Assembly (NCBI GenBank): GCA_004431415.1
Contig: QPMI01000145.1
Span: 1-64,000 of the forward strand
Direction of reading: 5' to 3'
Length of the DNA: 64,000 bases
Source: Cyanophora paradoxa
Lineage: Eukaryota; Glaucocystophyceae; Cyanophorales; Cyanophoraceae
The position numbers were made by a program, and so were the translations under genes. The notes beneath the pieces are model-generated. The model was given only the letters and a program-made list of their open reading frames with translations. It was not told the origin of the DNA and made no database searches. Positions 1 through 12,266 of this stretch are shown in pieces (positions within the stretch are counted from its first letter, which is position 1; each line of letters opens with the position of its first letter).

Positions 1-972
1 TTGATGTTCTGGGCGAAGCAGTGCTGGCGTTGCGTGAGAAGGTTCTGGAGTTGAGTGCGATCCTCGGGAAGGGCGTCGGGGTTCGACTCCGATGGTTTCA
101 ACAGGGCGTCCACCATCGCCTTGATGGTCTCGGGCGATGGCTTTGTAGGAGGCGCAGTGTCACTCGACGGGGGCTCCATTCGAGCGTCGGCATTGACGGA
201 CGCGATGGGCACCGTGGGCCGACTGCGGGGCCAACCAGCATCGGCTCGGAGTCGAAGCGGGCGAAGTGAGGCTCGAAGAAACTGGCCAGCTCCATGAGCT
301 CCTTGTCGTTGAAGTGATCGCCGGTTCGAGCAGTGTAAGGGGTGACGACACGTGCGACGTACGACATGAGACGCTCGCTGGCCTCGTGGGATAGCGGGAT
401 GTCGGCAGCAGCATCGACGGAGCCAACATGCGCCGCCTCGCCCTCCTTGCAGTTGGGTTCGGCGGTCGTCGGTGGTAGACCTCCGGGTAGAGGCGTCGGG
501 CTCGGGAGATGTAGCGCCGTGGTTGCGAGCGTCGGGGTACGACAACAGGCTTGAAGTTCTCATAGATTTGCGCGGCTACGGAAGAGATCGGGAATGTCAG
601 TTGTTGTTGAGGTGTCCAGGAGCTGTAACACCCCTTGGGGTAGGTCTCGACATTCTCGTGTGGACGGAATTCGGACTCCGGCCAAGTCCCGAATTCAGTC
701 TCCGCAATCACAGTTCCGGCTCGCAGGCGGACAGGCCGCCTGTGAGGGTTGCAGATCTGCACGAAAAACGTGCCGTGTGCTGGGTTGCGGTGAATTTGGT
801 ATGGCACCAAGAATTCGACTTCGTCGGCTCCGTCGAAGCCGTCGTCGTCGAGGAGGAGTGGTGGCGGAGTGAGGAGGACTTCCGGTGCGCCGAGAGTCGT
901 GTTCGAAGTCGTTTGTGGCATGTAACATCGAACGAGCGATTCACCCGGCCGTACAGTGATGTCCTTCGCCAA
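1..972 (-). pseudogene. Protease-to-RT connector of the retroelement (truncated by the window edge)
   Basis: In the 972-160 frame the sequence reads MAKDITVRPGESLVRCYMPQ, then VEFLVPYQIHRNP and RRPVRLRAGTVIAETEFGTW. This is the beta-rich connector that in Ty3/gypsy and retrovirus-like Pol lies between protease and RT (the pattern is a run ending in R/K-x-G-T-hydrophobic-hydrophobic-A). Other frames continue with DKELMELASFFEPHFARFDS (367-98) and, at the very edge, LPEDRTQLQNLLTQRQHCF, matching the helix that leads into RT (LL...VFA pattern). RT itself is not in the window. At least two frame changes occur here. Confidence 0.6.
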
Positions 973-3900
973 TCGGACCAGAACGCCGCCGTCGTGCTGG
1001 CCCGCAGCCGAAAAGGGACGTGGAATCGTTCGCCATCCGAGGAGTCAGGCGACGTGATCGTCATTCCCCAATTTGCTGGGTCGAGCACGATGTGAGCGTT
1101 GAGCGCCACCAGCGTTGTGAGGCCGAGTAGCATTGGAGTGTTGCCCATGAGACCAGGCGCGACGACGAGGACCTTCCGCGGAATTGTGACCGGACCAACC
1201 TTAATTGCAATGAATGCGATGCGCGCATAGGCAGTCATGTCCGTTCCAAAGCCGGTGAGGTGCACGCGCGGAGCGTTGCTGTAGCGAAGGCCTGGCAGTT
1301 TGTCGGCGATACTGCCGTCGAGTACGTCCGCAGCGGCTCCTGTATCCACCAATGCCTTGGTGAGGAGGTATTGAAGGACTTGTCGTCGGTGATCGATAGC
1401 GGCGATGTGCAAGTTGACGCAGATTCGGCCGTCGTTGATGCGCTCTCTGAGCGTGCGGTTCGTGTCCGTCATTCGCGCAATGGGGTGTGGTACTGACGGG
1501 CCGCCGTCGCCGAAGAGGGGAACGTCAAGGGGGTCCTCGACGTCGTCAAATCCCAACATGCGTGCCGCGCAGACGCGAAGCGAGGCGAGGTAGCTCTGCT
1601 CATACGGTGTGCACGGTGTCGAACCGGAGATGACGCTGGCTGGCGGGAGCGGTGCCGTCCGCTTGAGGCGAGGTCGCTTCCGCGTGGTTGTCCGCCTGTG
1701 CACGTTCATGAGGACGTCCGTCGCGGCGAATGGGCGTGCCCTGCAGGGAGCTGCCGACAGACGCAGCGGGGGCCGGTGATTGCGCATTGTGGCTGAAAAG
1801 TATCCGACGCCAAGGATGGGCTTGCAGTCGGCGTTTGCGAGCTTGTTGAGGTGGCGGTTGCTGGGCCAGCCATAGTGAATCTCGTTGATCGCGTCAACTT
1901 CGGTCCCCGCTGCGCCATCCCGTCGTTCAGCCGGCCGGTAGCCAGGCTCTCCGGGGGATCGGAACGGGATGGCTTCGCGGTGGCGCGAGAGAGACGCCCG
2001 GAGATATTTGACGAGTTGGGGCCAAGCGTGGCGGAGGCGCGTGTCGCGTTGGAGTACGTGCCGCTCGTAGAAACGTGTCCGTTGAGCGTCATGACTACGG
2101 AAGTCATTGTGGAGGACCACGTCCCACGCCGCGAGGCCGATTGAATTGAGGATGAAGGCCGCCCGAGTGAACAAGGCGCGAGTGAAAGCGAGGTCGGCTG
2201 ACAGGCCCTGAGAGGTTGTGAAATCCCACCGAAAGTTCTCGATCTCGTGGAGCGTCTCCAGGATTGCGTGGGCGTTGAGTTGGTGAGACCGCTGAAGCGG
2301 CGACCAGTCGTACAAGTGATAACTGGCAGCGAATTCAGGGTCCTCGAAGGCACGGTGTCGCGCGGACGTGATCCGCTCGTAGTCCGGTCCCCGTCCAGAG
2401 TAGAGGAGCCAGCAGCCCATCGTGAGATCCGTCGACGTCCTGGGATTAGTGAGGTCGTTGTATGCGATCGTGTACGTGTGCTGCCGTGTGAGCGGTCCAA
2501 GGAGGCCGTGGGGGGCGAACGCGGACGACTGCACGCGCGAGGCTAGGCTCGGCGTCCCGGCCGACGGGGTCTCCGATGGAGCTACGGACTCGGCGGTGGA
2601 GCCACCACTGTCCGAGCTGGAGTCGTCGCCGTCAGAGGTTCCCGTCGTCTCGGTCCCCGTAGGACTACGACGCGGAGGCCTGTTACTGCCAGATGGCTTG
2701 AAGACAACACCCTGGATGTGACCGAAGCGTGCCAGTCCCGTCGGCTCGTTGGTGCGCAGATCCTTGAAGTCGGTCGACCAGACGACGAAGGGTCGGACAA
2801 AGGGCTTGCGCGCAATCCCAGGGTTCCGACGAATGTACTCGTCCGACTTGATCTTGCCGTCGAGGCGCGGGTCCCAAATGTACGCGCGCGACTCCTCTGC
2901 CTTCGTCGTAGTGATGTAGTTCATGATGTTAGTGAAGCGCGTGCGGCCTTCGTACGGGTCGACAGGCGCGCCGTGGGGGCCGTGACCAATGTAAATGTGG
3001 GGGATCTGACGAAGGAGGCTGTCGTTGTCCGGATCGCCCAGGGAGTGACGCAGGGGGAGGACGTCGACGATCTGTACCGCCCGGTAGGCTTCGCGGCTAG
3101 TGAACGTGATGGGCCGCCTCGTCGCCGCGTCGACGGTGGCGTGATTGTAAACGAATTGTTCCAACCAACCGTGGAGTAGCGCCCGCGCCTGCGGTTCGCG
3201 ACTGAAGATGGCGGCGCCGAATTCATTGTAGAATGGATCGAATGTGAAGTTGCCATATTCGGCGTGACGGAATTGCTCGTGTATGTCGGCGTATCGCTGT
3301 TCGAAATCCATAATAGCGTTGCGCACTGCGCTCGCGTTGACGTCATAGACACTGGGACGATGCGGGTGTGACGGATCGTTCGTGGGATCGAAGTCAGCGC
3401 CCCGGACTTGGGCGTTGAGTGCGTTGATGACTCCATCCGGGAGTCGGAATGCTACGGGCCAGCAGTGGTTTCGATCCATGTCGACATCTTCGCGAGCCGC
3501 CGGGGGTGTCTCGTGCTTGATCTGGACCGCCAACCAGTCGTTGGTTGCCTTGTGCAGTAGGGATTCGAAGGCTGTGATTAAATGTGCCGGGTCGACGCGT
3601 TCGCAGTCAGGGTACTCGACCTCGTACCATTTGTCGAGTTTGGCACTGCGCGCCACTTCGCCTGAAGCCGTGAAGCGGAAGTGCAGCTCATCCTCGTGGC
3701 TACGAACGTAGTCGATGATGATGTTCCCGAGTTCCCCCGGTAGGGGCTCGAGGAAGAACGACAAGGCACCGTGCAGCTTGACTGCCGCCGCCAGGTACGC
3801 TGCGATTCCGTACACCCAAGTGTGTACCGAAAGCGGGAACCCCAGGACCTGGTGGACGACGGGGGGCGTTGCAGGCGCGGTGCCCGTGGGCCCGCGACGA

Positions 3901-5498
3901 CGCAGAGACACGACGACGCCCCCAGGGCCAGTGTAGTCATTGACGGACACCGGGAAGTACTTGGGGTCGGGGCCGCACGGGTGCGGCCCCGCCGCCTCGT
4001 TTGGGGGTTTCCTCGTGCCCGCGATGATCTGCTGCCAGGTGTTCCGGTTGTTCGCGTCGAAGATAGTGATGTGCGAGCGGTTCTGGATCGTGTTGGGGGC
4101 ACCGCGGCTGGGTCCGGCCGGTGCAACGTGCGTGAATCGGACGATTCGAGGGCCGCACAGGTCAGCATTGGCCGGCGTAAGAGTCATGGGCGGCGCGTTG
4201 AGGTCGTCGGGCATGGCAATCTCGTAGAAGCATCGTTCGACATCTTGACGTGAAGCGGAGTCACGGAGGTGCGCGTGGTTGTCCTCGTCGTAGATGCAGT
4301 CGAAGTAGTCGGCATACTTGTTGGCCGGGTGGAACTCGTCGGCGGCCGTGATCAGGAACGATCGGAAGGGCAGGCCCGCGCGGTTGTGCTGGCTGAGTTC
4401 GCCATGGCCGGGAGCACCGGCGCGGTACGGGTAGGTGCCGGGGCCGACGCCGTAGCGTAGGACACGACTGAGTGCTCGCGAGAAGTTCGACCAGCGTACG
4501 TGCATCTTCATGAGGAATGGGCGCATGTACGGGACGCGCCGGAGAAATGCCTCGAGACCAGAGTCGCCGAGTAGCACGTATGGCATGTGGACCTCACCTA
4601 GGACGTGCATGTACTTCTTTGTCGTGGTGGCGGGATGAACTGGGGGTGGGTCCCGAGTCGGGATTCCCTCCAGCTCTTCGACCGGCGGCGGCTCCGGGAG
4701 CTCCTCCGGTCTGTGCCCGTCCTCCACAGTGAGCTCCTCGGTCAGATCAGCCGTCTGTCCGAACGGGGCTGGGCCTCCGAGGATGTGAGCCGCGACGGCG
4801 AAGATGTGGGGCGCGTGTCGCCCATGTTCCTGGATCGTTTTGCAGTACGCTGTGGCCAGGAAGTCCGTGTTCGTGAAGAGAAGCGGTGTCATGAAGATGT
4901 GATAGGAGGTATCCCGTCCCGGATCAGTATCCAGAGGTAGGAAGTCACCTCCAGCTCGCGTCTCCTCGGGGCTGTATGTGCGCATGCCGTACGGGAGTGG
5001 GGGCGAGGATTGTGGAGACGGATTGGGTACCAGTCGTTGATCGTTTGGGCGAATAATTCCCCGTTGATGTGATTGTTGCGCCGTCCAAAACCGCATAGAA
5101 CGTGTCGCGCTCGTTCTCCGTCGAATCAGGTCGCGTTCCCGTCGGACCATCACGCCGCTCAGATCGGCCACACTCCGTGCTGGTAGCCAGCGCCGTCGAC
5201 GACCGTGAAGCCTTCGCCCATTCCTCGTTGAGGAAGGCCCAGAAATAGACGTCAGGAATGTCAGCGTTCTCCGAGAGTAGCACCTCCTTGAAAGGAACAG
5301 TGTGGAGTTCGCTCAAAATTCTGGAGATGATGGAGTCGACCTCCTCGGAGTGAGCCGGGCGGCCTTGCGCTCCTTCTTCTGCAACTTCTCGTCATTCGGT
5401 CGCTTCTCGCGGGGGCGCTTGCGCTCTGTTCCGTAGACCATAGCGCGGGCGCGAAGCCCGAAGTACGTGTTGGAGTTCCAGAAAGTGTCCTTGCTCAT
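708..5498 (-). CDS. Retroelement polyprotein segment ending in a retropepsin
   Basis: The longest frame (5171-708) starts after shorter overlapping frames (5498-5313, 5316-4945) that hold DTFWNSNTYFGLRARAMVYG and SENADIPDVYFWAFLNEEWA. About 1,200 residues of unrecognised protein follow, rich in Tyr, Trp and His, with motifs such as MHVRWSNFSRALSRVLRYG and LAAWDVVLHNDFRSHDAQRT. Near 1400-1060 is a retroviral-type aspartic protease: KALVDTGAAADVLDGSIADK with the catalytic DTGA, a GFGTDM flap region, and PMLLGLTTL as the hydrophobic-hydrophobic-Gly motif. The part after about 970 is out of the real frame. Length before the protease is far above that of usual gag-pol elements. Confidence 0.7.
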
Positions 5499-5574
5499 GT
5501 CGTCGACAAGTCCAACGAGGGAATCCAGTCAGGAACGCGAGGCAAGATGTCGATGCCGTCCGACGTCCACTGTG

Positions 5575-7662
5575 TCAGTATCCGTACTCGTCAACGTCGC
5601 GCTCAGGGCCGTGGACCGGACGGCGAGAGGGTCGGTGACGGGTACCATCGGACTGGGAGGACAGGAGTAGGTGATCGCGGTAGCGCGGGTAAAGCATGCA
5701 GTAGAACAGATTCAATCGATGCTCGGCGTCCAGGAGGAAGGCCCGTGTTACCGCCAAGCGCTGGGTGGTCGTAGCCTTGCTAAGTGCAGTGTCGAGTCGA
5801 GCGACGAGGCCGAAAGCAAGCTTGCTCGCAGTACGAGTGCTTGACTCCGTCTCGAGCTTGTACGCGCGACGCATGCCTCGAGAGTCAGCTGAGGATATGG
5901 GAGCGCCACGCAGTTTGCACGCCAGGAGCGCCGCCTCTTCAGGGTGCACCATTATGTAACGGTCAGAGTTGTAATAGAGCTCGACAGCTGGCTCGGGCTG
6001 CTTCGGGGTGAAGACGGGGGTGCAGTCGCGATTCGAGACGGATCGGTTTGCCCTTCTTGGCGAGTTGACGCTTGTGCATGAACGTAGTGATTGACATCGC
6101 GACAACGGTGGTGTCATGTAGCTCGGCGAGCCTTGCCAGCGCAGTCGTCTCCGTGACAGACGCGGCGACGACGTTCGTGAAATTTGAGGGAGGACGCCGG
6201 AGCGGTGACGGGACAGTCCGTGCCGAAGACAGTGGTGTAGGTCGGACTCGCTGACGGGGGGCGTGCGCAGACGATGGACATCGCGTGCCGCGACCACTGC
6301 TAACTGGCTGTTCAGCCGGATCTCCTCCGCGAGCTCGGCGGTCGCCCGCTGGTTCGTAGCCGGGTTCGCGTCGGATTTCGGGTTGAAACGGGACGTGTAG
6401 TAACGGCGCAGGAAGTTGCCGGGCCCTCGACGTCGGCTGTGATGTTGACGAGGCGGAGTACGTTCTCGACTTGCTCGGTGAGCATTGACAGCAACGGCGC
6501 GTGACTCGTCGGCCATGGACGGTCGGAGCTCGGTGCTGGGTCACGAACGTCGTAGAGGTGAGCAAATCGGCTATCCCCGTAGCGGTCGCGCGTCTCGTCC
6601 CACTTGTAATGGTCGAAGTATGCAGCGATGTCCCACGCCCGCGCCAGGGCCGTCGAACGCATCGACAAGGCGATGTCGGGCGGCGGTGAACCGTGTCGAA
6701 GCGTAGACAGATAGATGTCGTCAGGTCCTGTGAGCGGGGCCGTGAACTTGACAGTTTGGACCAGTTGCCTGATTGTTGCAAGGCGCGTCGCCGTGTTCGT
6801 GATCTTGTCGAAGTTCAAGAACCGTTCATCGCTCTCCGTCATCTCCACGTCGTAGTGCAGCGTCCGGAGATTGCGGGCAAGGTTGACAGCCACCTGAAGG
6901 ATGCACGGTACGACTGGAGTCTTGGACTGGTGTACAAGAGTGAACTCTGTCGGTGTCAAACCAAACAGCTCCAGCATCTCTGGCCGTCCGAGGACATCGG
7001 CGAGCGGTCGTTCGGGTGAGGCCACGTGGTCGCCGTCTCCCAGGCGCGAAGGGCTGAGCCCGCGCGAGGCGCATGATGACGTGGATGACGGAGCGGAATC
7101 GGTCAGATGTTGAAGGAGGTAGTGAGCCTGGTCACTCGGGCGAGTACCCAGCAACGGTTGCCCAGTAGGCGTGTTGCTGCGGGCAGCTGCGAGGTGCATG
7201 CAGCTCGTGAGCTCGCTGGCGGCGAAGAGGGTCGGCGTCTCAGGGTCTTGCGCCAATCCGTCGTCGTCGTTGTGACCATGAAGCGTCGCGGCGTGTCCAG
7301 GTACGCACGCAGCTGGTTGTGCACCACGGGCTTGAGGCGAAGGATCGTCCAGGCGTGGCGGTGTCCAAGGTCGGCGGCCACGTCCTTGATCTCGGGCTCC
7401 GAGTCGCTGGACGTGTCTTCGTCGGTGTCAGGAGGACTGTCACGGTCGTCGTGAGGGCTCGGCAAGGTCGGCGTGTCGACGATGATTCCCCTCGAAACGC
7501 GCGGGTCGCCCATGGGCACGTCCTCGGTCCTCTCAGTGCCCGACGAGTCGGCAGTCGTCGAGTCAGGCATCGACGCGTCGGTCGGTGCAGTGTAGTCGGG
7601 GTGAAGTGACGGGATCGGCAGCATCGGGGTTGGGCCGGGCTCTGCGGCGGGGCCGCCGTCAC
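5575..7662 (-). pseudogene. Retroelement central segments, unknown, frameshifted
   Basis: Protein-like sequence passes through several frames. 7624-7103 gives a Ser/Thr/Asp/Glu-rich acidic linker (PDTDEDTSSDSEPEIKD) followed by RHAWTILRLKPVVHNQLRAY. 7256-6312 gives LADVLGRPEMLELFGLTPTE, NLARNLRTLHYDVEMTESDE and LARAWDIAAYFDHYKWDETR. 6516-5575 gives NFLRRYYTSRFNPKSDANPA and MVHPEEAALLACKLRGAPIS, with a short excursion into another frame at about 6290-6050 (ETTALARLAELHDTTVVAMS). The segments look helical and conserved in style, but I can assign no domain. No in-frame stop interrupts the parts judged real; only frame shifts do. Confidence 0.4.
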
Positions 7663-7704
7663 AGTCGTGGCCGGGCTGGCGGGGCGTCGGACGGGGCCAG
7701 TAGC

Positions 7705-9541
7705 TCAGGCGCAGGCGACGGGGCCGTCGAGACCGCAGCCACGGCCGTGGGGGACGGGACGCTGTGCGGGGTCGTCAGCGAGGTCGCCATCGCCGGTGCG
7801 ATGGGCGAAGCATCTCGAGCGGCCGTCGACGAGACCGGCGTCTCGAGAGCGGGCGTCGGGGTCACCGGAGTCGTCGTCACGGGTGCAACGGGCTGGGCGT
7901 CCGGAGTCGTCGTCGCGGGTGCAACGGGCTGGGCGTCCGGAGTGTCCGTCGACGAGGCCGTCACCTCGGGCGCAGGGGGTGGGTCGTTCCGCGGGGCCGG
8001 GGGCTCCGGGGCGTCGGTCGGCGGTGTCACCGGTGCCGTTGGGCACGTCATGTCGTCGTCGTGGTAGTGAGGGTTGCCCGGGGTCTGGGGCCGGCTGGTA
8101 TGAATCGGGAGCGCGCGGCCGCGGCCCCTGACCGTTCCCCCGTGCCTCGCCGATTGGCGCGGTGGAGCCTGTGCTGCCGCAGTACGGCGACGGGCGTCCA
8201 TGGTGCGGCCACGAGCAATACCACGATTGCAGCCTGCAAGTAGGGGCTTGCGCCGCGGCCTGCACCGGGTCCTCTCCCTTGGCAGCTTCGGCGTCGAGGC
8301 GAGCCTGCAGTTCACGTGCGAGCTGTTCGTCGGCCAGCAGCTGCGCGTGCTTGTCGGGCGGAGTGGTCGGGGACGGCGTTCCAGGCGTGCGGCGACGAAG
8401 GATGTCTGTCAACACGTTGTGGACTTCGAGGTACCTCGCCGAAAACTGCGTCGGGTCCCGAAGTCGCGCGTTCTCGGCGGCGAGTCGCAAGTACTCCATG
8501 TCGACGTCGTTGGTTCGGAGAGTGAGATGCGGCTTAATCTTGTCCCGCTGTCGAGCCGGCCAGTCGTGTAGAACGGCAGCGACGTAAATCGACGCCAACT
8601 TGCGGCTCACTCCCCCAGCTGCAGCGACCGTGGTCTCAGGCACCGGGTAGGGCGGAAGATCAGTTGGTGTCGGGCCGAGGCGCGTGTTCGGCTCATCGAC
8701 GGGGTGCATTAACGCGTGAGCATGGTAGAACGCCGGTGCCGACAAGCAGACGGGAAGCGACGCGTTCACAGTCGTTCGCGCGAGTCGGGACGTGTCCTGC
8801 CCAGAGGTGTTGACAACTCCCGGGCGAGAATGATTGGCCGAGTGCCTATCGGTCCAGTACTCGCGTCGCGAACGCCAGGCCGGAGGGTGCTGGCGCGGAC
8901 GGTGAAGGGGCTGACGTCGACGTTAAGGAAGATGTCAGCGACCCGAGGCCAGTCGTCGTTCCCCGTCAAAGACGTCGTTCCCTGTGGGGTGATATCCATT
9001 AACAGACCGATAATCCGCAGGAAGAGCGTCTTCATTTCCATCGTCACTCCGTACAGAGCGTCGAGCGTGATGTCCGCCGGTGCATCGTCAGGTCGCAGAG
9101 TACTCGGGTACGGCGTGCGCTGGCGTGAGGTTGGCGACGGTACGGGCAATTGCGGACGAACTCCATGTACGGCGGCGTTGTGCAGAGGCGGCAGTGCTCC
9201 TGAAGCTCGACGTTAGTCATTGTCACCGTGTTGCCCGTGGTCGAGTCGATGTACTCGTAGTAGCGGTGCGCAATGCTGATCACTGATGCACGGAGCCGGT
9301 GGTTCACGATGACGGGTGAGCCATCGGGGCCGATGCTGCACGTGTGGCACGGTGCAGGCATGTCGACTGGCGACAGGAAGAGAAGAATTTGCTGTCCCCC
9401 AACACTGACCATGATCTTCTCGACCGTGCGAGAGGCGAAGACGCGGTCTCCACCCTCGCGCTCATACCTCCCCGCTGCCTGGTGGCGACGAGCGATGAGC
9501 GTGATCGAGTCTTCCGCAATGTCCATCAGCATCTCGCGCAA
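7705..9541 (-). pseudogene. Retroelement central segments, unknown, frameshifted
   Basis: Three overlapping open frames carry protein-like sequence in series. 9541-9044 contains REMLMDIAEDSITLIARRHQ, KIMVSVGGQQILLFLSPVDM and two Cys pairs (CHTC, and CRLC further on). 9149-8766 contains ITLDALYGVTMEMKTLFLRI. 8769-7705 contains VSRKLASIYVAAVLHDWPAR and DVDMEYLRLAAENARLRDPT, then an acidic helix and a Pro-rich linker with SPYCGSTGS near 8175. The frame changes between each suggest single-base indels. I do not recognise a family. All lie in the same orientation as the zinc knuckles and the protease. Confidence 0.4.
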
Positions 9542-11370
9542 CTTCCGGTTGCGGTTGATGGGTCATTGTCAGCCCTGTCCTCCGACGCCTTGGGCCGCAG
9601 TACGGCGGGCGCGGGTGGAGTGGGCGTGGTCGGCGGACGATTGGCGTCTTGTCCTCAGGGGCGAGGCCCTCTGCCGTCGCGACAGAGCTGGGTCCGGCGA
9701 CGGGGTCGGTCGGAGCGTTTGCCGCGACGAAACGAGCGTAGGCGTCAGCAGCCTTTGCCGAAGTCGCGTCAGGGCCTGAGGCGAACCGTAGCTCACCCTC
9801 GCGCTCGAGAATGTAGACGAGAAGTAGGATCGTAGACTCGACGTCGTAGCCACGGAGGTACGTGCGGAGTGTGCTCTCAACGTAATTGACAGCGGCCGTT
9901 CGTCGGTTGGGGCGCATGAATGTTGGGCTGCGGTTCTGCGCGTCGGTGAAGGACGTCTTGACACGGTTCAGGAGGGACTCGACGACAGCAGCTCCTGGGA
10001 GCGTCAGCGTTGTCGTAGGTGCAGGCGGCGCGTCGGTTGTGTCCATGGCGCCGTCGGTGAAAGTGAAGACACGACGGGCGCACAGAGCGTTGACGATTGC
10101 CTGAACCGTAGTGTCAACATCGAATGCCTCGAGCTCCTTACGCAGTACACTCGTGACGTGGTTGGCCGCAGCCTGCCGCGTGCGAGGCGGCGGGGCGCCC
10201 GTGTTCGTGATGGCCATCGCTGCCATTTCAACCAAGTGTAACAGCTGCTCGCCCTCAGCGCCCCGGTAGGGCCGGCGAAGCTGCTCGTTGGTGTTCGAGA
10301 TGTTAGTGTTAATTGCCGCGATAGTCGTCGTCTCACGGGCGATTGCGATCCACGTGCGCAACGTTGTCACGTCATCCTCAGTGGCCGTGTCTGCAATGAT
10401 GCGTGTGACGGCCGCATTCAGACGCTTGTGCTCACTGTGGCCTTTCGGGTTGATGAGCGGGCGGGTCGCCAGCAAGTGCCAATGCGGGTGGCTGTGGTGA
10501 GCGTGAGTGCCGTCAGCGCACGGGATGCCGGGGTTCACGTCGAGCGCCGGCGGGATCGGGAACCGCCCGTTCTTCGCGTGTCCGGAGATGTCGCGGGCGA
10601 TCACAAAGAACTCCATCTCCCTGGTCGGGTCACGAACGGGGTGCGACGTAGGGAGGCTTTCAAGCGCAGCGATGAGCGCGGAGTGAGCAGTACGAAGTCC
10701 GTCATTGGGCGCGTCACGACGGTGTGCCGAGGGAATGGGGCGGGCAACAAGGGTACCATTCTCCTGGCGGCCGACGACATGGGGGTGGCAGTCAGCACAC
10801 GTCTCGTTGGCGAAAGACAGGTCCCGACGGCGAGGCATGTGCGCATCCTCCGTGAATACCGCGGTACGGTAATTGGAGGCCTGCGTGAAGACGGGGTACA
10901 TGTTGTCGTGGGGCTTGGGGAAGCGGTGCGCGCGCGCCTCCTCCGAGTCGCCTTCCGCATCGATAGCGTTGCGGACGCGAGCCCAGCAGACACCGGGGCC
11001 CTTCGGCTCGAGGTACGTCGTGAGCATCTGGAGGGCGGGGCAGTAAAGGATGGTACGCGCGTGGATCTGGCGCTGGTCGCTCGAAGGGATGCCATCACGA
11101 AGCCAGTCAGTGCACTGGATGCCGTCGACGTGCATGCGGTTGTTAACACGGCGAGTGTGCATGTTGTAAGCAACGTTGTCGAGCCAGTCAGTGCAAAGGG
11201 GTACCAAGGACTCGCAGCCCTCGACCGCCGGTAGCGAGTCGATTTCGGGCATCTTGGCGGCGGGGCCTTGTAGTTCGGGGTCGGCCGCCCACTTCCCTTC
11301 GAGACGTTCCCCTCCTGCTGCGAGGTGGCTGCGGGGGAGTCGGTGCTCGATTTGGAGGTTAGCGGGCCGA
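9462..11370 (-). CDS. Retroelement central ORF, unknown, with an HxHxH cluster and an internal duplication
   Basis: This is the plausible part of a long open frame on the minus strand. It has a well-behaved composition from about 11250 downward: CTDWLDNVAYNMHTRRVNNR, then CADCHPHVVGRQENG, then a His cluster (THAHHSHPHWHLLATRP) at about 10440-10515 and an alanine-rich helical part. Two related modules of about 40 residues follow, AAANHVTSVLRKELEAFDVD (around 10170) and AAVNYVESTLRTYLRGYDVE (around 9900), which looks like an internal duplication. The end is a Pro-rich linker with PPYCG at about 9595. No known family was recognised. The HPHWHLLATR string recalls the HUH motif of Rep/relaxase nucleases, but that resemblance is only a short pattern. 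Confidence 0.5.
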
Positions 11371-12055
11371 GTGCAGTGTCCATCGGCGACTCTGTGACGG
11401 GGTCCCCAGGGCGCAGTACGTCCGGGTCTTCGGCTCCCGCACAGAGTCAGCGTCGGAGTTCGTGCTCTTCGCCGAGGGGGCGGCCGCGAAGGTGAGCGAC
11501 CTCGTGACTGCGACGCGGGCGACGGGATTGATGGCGTTCGGGCGCGGGCGGTGCATACGGCCAAAGTTTCGAGTGAAGAGCGGGGTTTTCTTGGACGTGA
11601 CGGGAGCCAAGGCGGCGGACATGCGAGTGTGGTCGTGCCGGCGGAGGCCAGCGTTGATGAGGTCGCGGATACTGCCGGCAGTGACGCCCCGCCGGGCTGC
11701 GCACACCGAATTGGAACACGGGACTCGGCCGCAGTACGGCTTCCCGTTTCCATCTCTGTCGACAAGTCAGACGGGGCCGGCGACGACGGCCGGTCGCGTG
11801 AGTCGACGAGGGGGACGGCGACGCGGGTTCAGCGACGGGGATGGCGACGGGGACGGGGGCCGTCCTCTCCGCCGCCGACGTTACCGGCTGCGTCGCCGTC
11901 GTGGCGTTGACGTCCCGAACGAAGTGCGCGATGTCCGATGCCGAGGGCTGCGTCGGCGTGATCGGGACAGTTTGCACCGGAGCGATCGGTACCATGGCCA
12001 GGCTGTCCGTCGTAGCCTCAGTCTCCCGGCCCGAGTCAGGACCACCGGACTGCAC
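11359..12055 (-). pseudogene. Retroelement polyprotein segment: P/T-rich linker and Cys-containing module
   Basis: One frame (12055 to about 11850) reads an acidic then Pro/Thr/Ala-rich linker containing SDIAHFVRDVNATTATQPV. Near 11760 the protein-like frame changes to one reading GKPYCGRVPCSNSVCAARRG, then SIRDLINAGLRRHDHTRMSA and a basic region with RNFGRMHRPRPNAINPVARV, and ending at 11359. I recognise no family. The Cys residues (YCG, VPC, SVC) and basic residues would fit a small nucleic-acid-binding module, but that is inference. A further frame change joins it to the next segment. Confidence 0.4.
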
Positions 12056-12093
12056 GGCGTCTCCGTGGTCAGTCGGGCGAGGGTTCGGGGGCG

Positions 12094-12266
12094 GCGCGTT
12101 AGCGATGGGCCGGTCGGGCGCGGAGACGGCGCGTCAGCAACGGAGCCAGTCGGGCGCGAAGGCAGCGCGTCAGTGACGGGGCCAGCCGGGCGCGAAGACG
12201 GCGCGTCAACAACGGGGCCAGTCGGGCGCGAAGACGGCGCGTCAACAACGGGGCCAGTCGGGCGCT
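12094..12266 (-). repeat. 36-bp in-frame tandem repeat in the gag linker
   Basis: About five head-to-tail copies of a 36-bp unit (12 codons) lie just after the zinc-knuckle region on the coding strand. In one frame they read as repeats of RPTGPVVDAPSS with variants. Two neighbouring copies are identical over the whole unit; the outer ones differ at several bases. The unit length is a multiple of three, so copy number can change without breaking the frame. The peptide is a Pro/Ser/Asp-rich flexible linker. Confidence 0.85.
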
